Source: Pyropia yezoensis
Lineage: Eukaryota; Rhodophyta; Bangiophyceae; Bangiales; Bangiaceae
NCBI GenBank assembly: GCA_009829735.1
Contig: CM020619.1
Span: 7,616,375-7,680,374, forward strand
Direction: 5' to 3'
Length of the DNA: 64,000 nucleotides
Position numbers and translations under genes: made by a program. Under the pieces are notes generated by a model. That model saw only the letters and a program-made list of their open reading frames with translations. It did not search any database and was not told the DNA's origin. Of this stretch, positions 10,164-18,725 are shown in pieces (positions within the stretch are counted from its first letter, which is position 1; every line of letters begins with the position of its first letter).

Positions 10164-13013
10164 CAGGGTTGGCACCTGGTCATTCAATCAAACCAAATCA
10201 AGGTTGAATTGGCATTGAATTCAATGAAGGTCGGCAAAGGGCAGGTTGAATTCAACTCGAAACGTGGCACAACGTGGCGTACTTTGTACCCTGGAGTGAA
10301 TCCATCGCCCAAGTCGCCGCTTTGTTGCGTGGGTGCCTCGTCACCTCCAGGTTCACCCTGGGGGCGCACCCATGCAACGTGCGTCACCCGCTGCTGTCAG
10401 ACAACACACAACATACGCGAAGTGAGCGCTGTGGGGGTTGCTCTGGAGAATGATCGCTGCTGTGAGGGCCGTTCATGTCGTTCACTTGTTCCTGCTGTTT
10501 TTTATCTACAAACAAAATTCAGTTTTCATCGACGATGGACGCAATGGCCGATGTAGCAGCAGCCAAGTTGAGACCGTCTTCCTCATCGGACGCGGCCGCG
10601 TCCACCAGGTCACCACTCTCTGCGGCCGTGATGGCAGGTGCCTCGGGCACGATACCCGATCGGGTGCAAGATACGGGCAAGTCCTTGAGGATCCGCGAGT
10701 TGAAGTACACGTAGAGAAGCTGGTGCAGGCGATGGTGGGACAGCCGTGTGCGCAGCTTGCCTTGGATGTGCCCAGCGTTAGAGAAAGAGCGCTCACCAGC
10801 CGCGAACGAGAGGGGGAGCTTCATGACCTTTTGAGCGATGGACAGCAACGCCGGGAGGTGGCCGGCCCAAGACTGCCACCAGCTCAGCGGGTTGCGGACT
10901 GCGCTCTTTCCCCACGCGGCGTCCATCAGGAAGGACCCACCGGTGCGAGAGCGGAAGTCAGTGTACTCGCCAATGATGTTGTCCACAGTCGTGCGCGGGT
11001 AGTCCTCGGGCAGCTTGGATGGGTCGTCCTCATTGGCGCGCACCAGCGCCAATCGGGTGTCGTGCGCTGCAGCAAGGTTGAGCATCAGGTCGACCGCTGC
11101 TGCCACCTCCTGCTGGCTGGGTTGGTCTACCGCCTGGGAGAAGCGAGGGTCTAGCAAGTAAGCCAACGTGTGGATAGGGCGCAACAGGTAGGTCCGCCTC
11201 TGCTCCAGAGACGACAAGCAGTGGGACTTGAGCCGGCGCCCCTCATCAGTGGACGGGTACTTGAACGGGACGAAGTGCTTGGACATCAGAAAGAACGACC
11301 GCATCACCATGCCTAGTCCCCCCGTGTTCACCTGCCCCACGTCCAGTGAGATGGCGACAGGCTCGAGAAGCGTCTTGACCAGCTCCAACGCCTCCCAGTT
11401 CTGCTCGTCTTGGATCTGCTTGACCGCCTCCTTGGCCGCATCCCGCTGCGCAGTCGCCGGAGATCTCAGACATTGCTCACGGAACGCGGTGTCCACCGCC
11501 GCCTTCTCCATGGCCGCCTGAGTCAGAAGCAGCGACTTGGCAGCTGTCACCTGAGACTTCCATCGCGTGGAGCCCGGTCGTTGCAGCTGCCGCACGGCCT
11601 TGTACTCGGCGACTTGGCAGCGCTCAAGGATCTGCTTGGGAAGCGAGTGGTGGCGCCAGAACTGCGTCATGGCATTGCAGAACAGCAGCCCCTTGGCCAG
11701 CAGTGGGTTCTTGGACAGGTCCGCCAGCAGGAGGTCGAGGCAGTGGGAAGCACAGGGCAGCACTTGCAGCCAGGGGTACTTCTCGACAAGCAGCGCCCAG
11801 ACGGCCTGCATCTTGCTCTCCGTGTCGGACACAAACGCAAAAACGTTGCGTGGGCCGAGCGCCTCAATCCGCTTGATGTAGAAGGCGGCGGTGTTGTGCG
11901 CCGTGTGGCGCTCCTCCGGCCACACGGCGGTCTCGATGTAGAGCGGGGAGGGGGTGAGCAGCACAATGTTGTTAATGCTGGTGAGGGAGGCGTCGTTCCA
12001 GCAGTCTCCCACGACCACAAGGTCGCCCTTCTTCATGCTCTTATGCACCAGCGGCTCCACCACCGCCGCCTGCGCCTCGTACTCCCGGTCAAGCAGCGTG
12101 CTGGAGAGCGAGCGCCGAGAGGGAAGCTTGTACGCCGGGTTGAGCACACGCAGAAAGCGCCGCAAGTCGGAGCTCTCGGTCGTGCGGAAGGACATGGAGT
12201 CCCGGTAAATCCACCTAGCACACAGCTCGTCGGCCCTGGCGCGATCCTGCTCAGACATGACGGAAACCCAGTTATCCACGGACGACTGTGCGCCGCCGCG
12301 TGCCTCGGGACAAGGGCGCTTGCAGCCGCTCGTCCCGTTTCCGTCGTCCTCATCGTCCGTCTGCTCCAGTGTCCGATTCATGCCCCTCAAGCGCTCTGTG
12401 CTGGTGCTCTCCTTGTGCTGGCCTTTCAGTAAACAGGTCGACAGCTTCAGCTTCACGTCGTCCGGGGCGGAGCACGCCGACGAGAGCATGTGCCGCTTGA
12501 GGTAGGTCACGTTGGCTGTTTTCTCCTTCTTGCACCAGGAGCAGACGGCACGCTTGCGGTCAGAGCACACGGTGGCATACTCCCAGACCGGGTCAGGCAT
12601 GGTGACTGCGACGGGAGGCAGAGGACTAACGACACAGTGAAGCACCTCACTCAGCATGTGCCGGAGGTGGGGATGGCACCGAGAACGGGCAGCGCCCGAA
12701 CTTACTGAGCCGGTGGAGGTCTTAGGTGGCACGGCACCGGTGGATTCCCGCCAAGCAGGAGGCACAGCACCTCGTTTTTGGCGGGGCAGGTGGCAGGGGC
12801 GTCCGCGTATGGCCGGGAATGCACTGGCAGTGCGGGGGCTGGCGGGAGCACACCGGACTCCGCCCTGGAAACGTCGCCAAATCGTATTGTAAGTAGACAA
12901 AAGATATATTAAGTACCTTTCAAGTATTCAATACATTCAACCTCTTTGAATGCGTTGAATTGGCATTGAATTCAACCTCCCGGATCACGTTGGCATTGAA
13001 TCTGCCAACCCTG
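10164..13013 (-). mobile_element. Complete hAT DNA transposon, 2850 bp
   Basis: The ends are short inverted repeats starting CAGGGTTGGCA; the right end reads TGCCAACCCTG. A few bases further in, both ends share ATTCAAT. Perfect 8-bp duplications TCGCCACT flank the element. Inside, a 22-bp direct repeat with a palindromic core (around TTGGCATTGAATTCAA) occurs near both ends, at 10203-10224 and 12954-12975. These are likely subterminal transposase-binding sites. The single transposase gene on the minus strand is uninterrupted. Exact flanks, an intact gene and clean termini suggest a recent insertion and possible mobility. The element sits inside the Fanzor-like gene. Confidence 0.95.
10519..12600 (-). 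CDS. hAT transposase (BED finger, 693 aa)
   Basis: The chosen start MPDPVWEYATV puts a BED-type zinc finger at the N-terminus (CSWC, then H and C in KRHMLSSAC, about residues 5-45). The frame stays open upstream to 12900, but that extension is low-complexity. An acidic linker follows, then the hAT RNase-H-like core: VVVGDCWNDASLTS carries the first Asp, FVSDTESKM the second, and CASHCLDLLLADL is the conserved CxxH region. The C-terminus has the dimerisation signature AAGERSFSNAG with the catalytic Glu, then HHRLHQLLYVYFN. Length and domain order are normal and no stop interrupts it. It would cut and paste the surrounding element. Family assignment is certain; activity is inferred only. Confidence 0.93.
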   Translation of the reverse strand: MPDPVWEYATVCSDRKRAVCSWCKKEKTANVTYLKRHMLSSACSAPDDVKLKLSTCLLKGQHKESTSTERLRGMNRTLEQTDDEDDGNGTSGCKRPCPEARGGAQSSVDNWVSVMSEQDRARADELCARWIYRDSMSFRTTESSDLRRFLRVLNPAYKLPSRRSLSSTLLDREYEAQAAVVEPLVHKSMKKGDLVVVGDCWNDASLTSINNIVLLTPSPLYIETAVWPEERHTAHNTAAFYIKRIEALGPRNVFAFVSDTESKMQAVWALLVEKYPWLQVLPCASHCLDLLLADLSKNPLLAKGLLFCNAMTQFWRHHSLPKQILERCQVAEYKAVRQLQRPGSTRWKSQVTAAKSLLLTQAAMEKAAVDTAFREQCLRSPATAQRDAAKEAVKQIQDEQNWEALELVKTLLEPVAISLDVGQVNTGGLGMVMRSFFLMSKHFVPFKYPSTDEGRRLKSHCLSSLEQRRTYLLRPIHTLAYLLDPRFSQAVDQPSQQEVAAAVDLMLNLAAAHDTRLALVRANEDDPSKLPEDYPRTTVDNIIGEYTDFRSRTGGSFLMDAAWGKSAVRNPLSWWQSWAGHLPALLSIAQKVMKLPLSFAAGERSFSNAGHIQGKLRTRLSHHRLHQLLYVYFNSRILKDLPVSCTRSGIVPEAPAITAAESGDLVDAAASDEEDGLNLAAATSAIASIVDEN

Positions 13014-13021
13014 TCGCCACT
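13014..13021. repeat. hAT target-site duplication, right copy
   Basis: Exact copy of the 8-bp TCGCCACT at 10156-10163. The following base resumes the Fanzor-like frame (GVGVRGHPSLRAW). Confidence 0.95.
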
Positions 13022-15216
13022 GGCGTGGGGGTGCGTGGCCACCCCAGTCTTCGGGCATGGCCAGAGCTGCGAGCAGGCGGTGCAGCGGTGCTGGCCGCCA
13101 TGGCGGGTGTCGGTGGCCGCGCCAACCGGGCCTCCTCCCAGCTGTCTACCGACGGCGTGGCGGTGACGTATTTTCTGTCTCGACCCGACACGGCCGCAGA
13201 GGCCGAGGCGCGGGCGGTGGCCTGGGCCAAGAAGCTGGACGGCGGTGGACGTGCACGGGACCACAGCGGCAAAGGCTTTGCGTCCCGGGTGGGGGTACTG
13301 ACGCAGCTCGAGCGGGCTGACCTGCCGTTGGCGCGCGTCCGGTGGCTCCAGATGGTCGGCGGAGACCCGGGACGGTCTGCCGTACTGTCGGCAGCACCGG
13401 GTGAGCGCGTGGCGACGGCAGACCTCCCCGCCCGCCCCGTTGTAGCCGCGATGCGCGCCGCGTGGTCCCGCCACATGGGCCTGGACGCGCTCAACCGGGC
13501 GGCTGTGGCGCTCCTGCGTGGGGCGGGTGTCCAAGAGGGGGTGGCGGCAGCCGCAACCATGCCCGAGGGCCACCCCCCCCCCAGGGGGTCTAGGAAGCGG
13601 GCGGCGGCGGGCGCCCCGGCTGCAGGGGCGGGGACAGTGGGGGGCCGCTCCAAGCAACAAGCGCGGCGGTCGTCACCCGAGGGGAGCGACGATGATGCGG
13701 CGGCGGTGGCCCGGCGGCGGCGGGTGCGACGACGCCCCCCGAGGCAAAGACCTACCAGACGGCGGGCCCCGGCGGTGGCCACGGGCGCGTGCGGCGTGCG
13801 CCGCAGGAGTCCATCCGACGGGCCCGCCGCACCCAGCTCGCCACTTCGGTGCGGCGTGTGCTGCATCGCACGCGCCTGTCCCGGTGGACTGTGCCCCGTC
13901 ACGAGGCGGAAAAGGTGGCACGGTGGCTGGTGGACCCCACTGCCGCGGCGGGCGACAGTGACAGCGGCACCACCCCAGACGCGCCGCTGCAGGACCGGGG
14001 GGACGCGCTGACCCGGCGCAAGGGGTGTCGTCGACTGGCACCCGTCCCTGGCCTTCGCTACAGCCTGAGTGCCGTCCATTTTCGCGAGGCCAGCGGCGGT
14101 AACTTTTTGGCCCGTGCGAGGAAGCAGTGGCAAGCACGCAGCGGTACTGGGGCGGGACCGGTGGCGGCGGCGGTGGCGGGACTGGTGGCGGCGGCGGGTG
14201 ACGGAGGCGGCGTCGCTGGCCACCTGCCACCCGTCGACCTGGCAGCAGCGCACGGCACGATGCGTACCGGCGACGACGGCAAGCACCTGCAGGCAACGCT
14301 CGAGTGGGCCGCCCGTCGCGACACGGCCGCGTACGGCCAGCGATTTGGCGCCCAAGCCACGCGACACCTGTGGGCGGCGCGTGTGCCCAAGGCCATCCAA
14401 CGCGGCCGCTTTGCTGCCTCGGTGGCGCGGGACCTGACCGGCGGCCTCCTTCGCCAGGTCCGTGGCGGCGGCGCGGTCGTCGTGGCCATGGGCACCGAGC
14501 GCGTGCGCGGGGGGGACGCCTGGCTCCGCCGCCACCTCAGACGGCTGTGCTGGTTTGTCGACCAGGACGAGTTCAACACGAGCAAGGCGTTCTCCAAGTG
14601 TCACGACAAGATGGTGCTCATCTACTCGACGGGCAACTCCCCACCCAAGATTCCAGGAGAGCTGTATGGGCCGCCAGCCGGCCTTCTGCCGTCGACACGG
14701 CGTGTGCGGATGGCGGCTGGTTCGCGTCGGGGGCGGCCAAAGCGGGCCCTCCCCTCTGCTACCCACGTGACGCGCCGAGGGCCGGACCCCGACGCCAACC
14801 GGGCGGCCGTCCGAGCCACTGCCCGTGCTGAAGCTGTGACGCGGCGCGCGGCCGCGCTGGCCGCCTGTGCCGTCGAGGACCGCGCCGTCTATGCCGACCC
14901 GAGGCGGCTGAGCGAGTGGGCGGCCAAGGGCTGCTACACGTGCTCTCTCGCGGCCCCACAAGGCCCCGGTCATCCAGCGCCACACCCGCCCGTGATTCGC
15001 AATCGGGACGACGTTGCGGCCCGCAAAATGGCGTGGGTGGCCGCTCGTCGTCTAACGGGTACCAACGTGTGGCCTTTCAAGCGCCCGTTTGGTATGAGGT
15101 GGGCCTGGACGACCAAGCGTCCTCCAAGTGGTGTTCCCGTCCCGCCTGTACGTCGCACCCGTGCGACTACGCGGGTCGATGTATGGCCCGTACTGGCTGC
15201 AGTGGACACTGTCGGC

Positions 15217-15402
15217 GACGGTGTTGGTGGTGGTGGTGGTGGTGGTGGTGGCGGCGAGGACGGTGAGGACGGCGAGGACGGCGGTGGCGGTGGTGGTGGC
15301 GGAGGCGGTGGCGGAGGCGGTGGTGGTGGTTGTGGTGGTGGTGGTGGTGGTGGTGGTGGTGGTGGCGGTGGTGGTGGCGGCGGCGGTGGCGGTAGGGGGG
15401 TT
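15217..15402 (+). repeat. (GGT/GGC)n microsatellite coding a glycine tract
   Basis: A run of GGT and GGC triplets broken once by a GAGGAC-rich unit. It lies in frame near the 3' end of the Fanzor-like gene and codes more than 40 glycines. All three forward frames stay open across it, so the real C-terminus of the gene is uncertain here. Confidence 0.9.
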
Positions 15403-15561
15403 GTCGACGGCGACGCGACGGCGGCGTCCTGTACGACGCAACGCGGTGCTCCTGGTGGGGAACGGGTGGCGGCGGCCGGCAGTGCCATGGACGGGGTACG
15501 TCGGGCGGAGACGGGGGCGACAGACGCGCCCCGTGGTCTGGTGGACACTGCAAGACGCTAA

Positions 15562-16872
15562 GACAGCGCACATCTTGCCCGTGACCCTCACCTACCACGG
15601 GGTGCGTCACCCGCCCCCTTTTTCGCCGACGAGCCAATCATGGGTAATTGTCGGCCATTCACTAGTAGGTTAGACGCCGGCTTTTCCCGGGACCTTTCCC
15701 AGGATGAGTCGGATGTTTCCCGGAGGGGTTTAACCGATAGGTACACTTTTTCCAACCCTGGAGGGGAGCCCTCTCGTGGCTTGCATGTCCTCAAGTGAAA
15801 AAACAGGAGAATGTTGCAGAAATGACGGGGTCAATGCCCCAAAAATGTCAATTTCAAAAGTGCTCGCATCGAGGCCAGCCTGCCAGGCCGCTGTATCACA
15901 CCCAGTTAAGGGCGGACATAGCGTATTGGCTCATTACAGAGCCACGTGTGACAGAATTTGAATGTATTGTAACACTTGCGTGGTCTGTGTGGCCTGTGCG
16001 CGCCGTCGGCGTGAGGGTAACCGCGAGGGCTGCACCACCAAGTCCGGGCGTGCGGGCACTCTGAGCGCATCCTTTGCCGATGCAGTTGAACCAGCGCCCA
16101 GGAACGTATTCCACCCGAGACAGAAGTAGGCCTCTGTGCCACACCGAACGTAAGAGGTAGCCAGCTGGCGTCAGTACGGCTGAAAGCGACATCAACCGGA
16201 CCTGTACTGTCTTTGGAGCGCAAGAACGGTCGTGTGCGCCGCGTTTCTTGGACAGGTGCATGTATGAGCGGATGCGCGATGACTTGCTGATTCTTTCTTT
16301 CCCATTGTAACCCCTGGAACCGTTGCTCACTTTTTCGCTACGAGGCCCTATTCCTCTCTCCTGCCTATGCACCTTGACTGGGTTCGCTATGAGGTCTCGC
16401 AGTTGGTGAAGAATTTCCAGCCGCACTCATTGTGCATGTATGCTCCCTGCGCAGTCACTGAGAAAGACGAGGGAGTCACCTGGTGTGTGCGCCGCGCGTG
16501 AATCCCCTCCCCTCCTGAGGTGTGGATCCATAGCGAGTCGACGCCTGCGAAACGGCCAAGTCAATCAGTCGCGGCCGTGAAAGGTCTGGAGCCGTTTGAA
16601 TCATTCATCACGGAAACTCTCTAAAGTGGGGCACCAGCACCGTCAAGCGTCCATGAATTGAAGCAGGGCGCCCCCACTCGAGCAATCTGGCGGGGTGCAT
16701 CAAGCCACGTTTCCGACTTCGGAGCTTCTTCAGTGTTCCTGCTGATATTCTGTGCTGCCACCAATCAGTGGGCTCAGACCCTTCAGATGTTCACCGGCCG
16801 CCAATGGAGCGCTGGCAATCCTTCGAAAACCTCGACGACCGCTCAGAGGGGGTCTTAACTGGGCGTGGTATA
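15562..16872. other. Non-coding stretch 3' of the Fanzor-like gene
   Basis: About 1.3 kb with no credible gene. Base composition drops from very GC-rich to mixed. The first 250 bases hold several CCCGG/CCGGG-containing inverted pairs that could fold (15680-15730). In Fanzor loci the guide (omega) RNA is usually encoded next to the nuclease gene, so this segment is a reasonable place to look, but nothing here proves one. Confidence 0.4.
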
Positions 16873-16997
16873 CTGCGTCCCGTAAAAAGTGGACGCGCTC
16901 GTGTCGTGATCATGTCAAATATCGGCCACTGGACCAATCAAACCCACACTGCACGACCCGTGCACGTCCACTTTTTTTTTTTTTGCGGGACGCACAG
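16873..16997. mobile_element. Tc1/mariner-type MITE, family 1, copy 1 (125 bp)
   Basis: Terminal inverted repeats carry TGCGTCCCGTAAAAAGTGGA at the left and its complement at the right, where the A run is lengthened. TA flanks both sides. A second copy in opposite orientation lies at 61049-61167. The right TA is shared with the next MITE (17000), so the two abut exactly. It is non-coding and mobilised, if at all, by a mariner-type transposase elsewhere. Confidence 0.8.
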
Positions 16998-16999
16998 TA

Positions 17000-17200
17000 C
17001 AGTCAGTATTGGGCATTGTCAGGGCCCATGGCATGGCTGACACAACTGTATACCTTGCCCACCCCATTGCTACTTTTTGGCAACGATCGACGTTTATCGC
17101 AGTGTGGAGGCCTCTGTAAGGCGATGATCGTCGATCGATCGTGACTGGGTAATGTCACGCGCGTGACAATACTCAGTCAAACAATACCCAATACTGACTG
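17000..17200. mobile_element. 201-bp MITE with CAGTCAGTATTGGG ends, copy A
   Basis: Begins CAGTCAGTATTGGGCATTGT and ends with the inverse (AATACCCAATACTGACTG), flanked by TA. Internally it has a GATCGTCGATCGATCGTGAC stretch. CAGT termini with a TA target are typical of pogo/Tc1-mariner families. Nearly identical to copy B at 18233-18433: same length, same orientation, about two differences. That points to very recent spread or a local duplication. Confidence 0.88.
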
Positions 17201-18232
17201 TACCATGTCTTCGAGAGCTTTTTCTTTCTTTGAATACACGTGTGGGAAAGTCTTTGAATGCGCCTTGGAAAGCCAACGTGCCACGTTTCACCATGATCAG
17301 CAATGTAATCGCAATAGTAGCTCAAAAGCCCAATGCTACACGTAGTTAAGTAGCGTCAAAGGCATTCGTCGCAGCCGCTGAGCTGCGCTTCAATCACTCT
17401 CCGTGGTGCAGACTGAACGAGTTGACGTCACGCAGCTGTTCAAAAACAAGACAACGAGTGCGGTGAGCTCGCCCGACCCCTTCTGCTGAGGCTACGTCAG
17501 GATATGACTTCGTCGCTCAGCGTGACTCGGCGCTCAACGCAGTGGACGTCTCGCCAAACGGCGGCAAGCGGCTGCGGCGGCGCCGCAGCGGCGGCGGCAG
17601 ATACGGCAGCGGGGAGGCAGCCACGGGCGAGGTCTGGCTGCGAAAAAAGAAAAAAGGGGCGTCGCCGCCGCGACGAGCTGCAGCGGCCGCGGCGCGGCTG
17701 CGGCGCGGCACGTCGGGCGGCCGAGCCGGCCGCGCCTGCCGGGCGGGGGCGTCGACGCGCGATGGCGGGTGCAACAGCAGCGGCCTCGGTAGCGGCGGCG
17801 GCGGTTGTGGCGACGGCGGCGGCGGCCGCGGCGGCGGCGGTGGCGGCGGCGGCGGTGGTGGCGGCGGCGGTGGCGATGGCGGTGGCGGCGACGGCGGCGG
17901 CGTCGGTGGCGGTCGCGGCCGCTTACGCGCCCTTTGCACGCTTGAGGAGACTCCCTCTGTTCGAGTACTATCCCAATTGCTTGGGCACAATGAAGTTGAT
18001 GATCACTCGTGTGGCCTTGTGTCAGCTTGCCACGTTTGCATGAAGCTTCTGCTCTCAGCTCAATGAAGGACCAATGGGATCTCAGAGTGATGATCTCTAT
18101 GCGCTGGTTGGCCTGGCATAGCAGGTAAAATAGAGATAAGATGCTTTCTCATTGGACGATGCGATTTTCATCCCCCCAAGGCATGGAGCGCTGCCACTGT
18201 CAAACGGTACAGTACATTCTGTTGCACCGGTA
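17201..18232. other. Spacer between the two identical MITEs, with a GGC/GCC microsatellite
   Basis: About 1 kb. The part at 17560-17930 is a GGC-rich triplet repeat, so it is open in several frames and codes only Ala, Gly or Arg runs. The reading frame at 17504-18043 is therefore not taken as a gene. The flanks are AT-richer and hold no recognised feature. Confidence 0.6.
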
Positions 18233-18433
18233 CAGTCAGTATTGGGCATTGTCACGGCCCATGGCATGGCTGACACAACTGTATACCTTGCCCACCCCAT
18301 TGCTACTTTTTGGCAACGATCGACGTTTATCGCAGTGTGGAGGCCTCTGTAAGGCGATGATCGTCGATCGATCGTGACTGGGTATTGTCACGCGCGTGAC
18401 AATACTCAGTCAAACAATACCCAATACTGACTG
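18233..18433. mobile_element. 201-bp MITE with CAGTCAGTATTGGG ends, copy B
   Basis: Same ends, length and orientation as copy A (17000-17200), again flanked by TA. It lies about 290 bases upstream of the XAP5 start codon, so it may form part of that gene's 5' region. Both copies could serve as promoter or transcribed hairpin, but nothing shows this. Confidence 0.88.
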
Positions 18434-18725
18434 TACATGCGTGCATGATGAGCCGTTTTTGCTTGCGCGCTGCGGCGCCGCCGCGTTCCGCTGCCACCGA
18501 CGCGTCCCGGTCGTGACATCCGCGTTGCCCGCGTCGCCTTGCCGCCGCGGGAGCCCCACCGGCGGCGCTCCCCCTGGCTGGCTGGTGAGCACCACGGCCA
18601 TCACCTTCCCCCCCACCCTCCCCCCCTACCTCCCCCCCCACTTCCGTCTCTCGGCCCCTTTTCTCTTGCCATTCCCGAGCCTCCCCGCCCCTCCACTTGG
18701 GCCGCGGCGACCATCGCCCCCCCCC

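Larger units (their letters stand above)
8941..15561 (+). pseudogene. Fanzor-like (TnpB-related) RNA-guided nuclease gene, interrupted by hAT and cut by an LTR element
   Basis: Fanzors are eukaryotic relatives of TnpB, RNA-guided DNA endonucleases carried by transposons and some viruses. Left of the hAT the frame gives an Ala tract, a CX2CX4HX6C cluster (CRDCLGGGHSSGDAAC) and a helix-rich region with ATKLRFLMLRVLDVALRR. Right of it come STDGVAVTYF, the RuvC-I-like VGGDPGR (Asp codon at 13364), YSLSAVHFREASG, then VDQDEFNTSK (Glu at 14569), a partial zinc ribbon (SKCHDKM ... CYTC) and NRDDVAARKM (Asp at 15007). That order matches the family core. The residue often Cys before SKC is Phe. Removing the hAT plus one 8-bp duplication joins 10163 to 13022 in frame. 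Other lesions are an in-frame TAG at 9660-9662 and a frame change near 13734-13741 in a C run. The N-terminus is lost at 8940. A Gly tract precedes the stop. Not active as it stands. Confidence 0.72.

Noticed and set aside
12985-14985. 666-aa minus-strand open frame
   Set aside because: It lies antisense to the Fanzor-like core, has only Arg/Pro/Ala-rich content, and arises from GC-rich third positions of the + strand gene.
17504-18043. Ala-rich 179-aa frame
   Set aside because: Produced by a GGC/GCC triplet repeat open in several frames; no domain.
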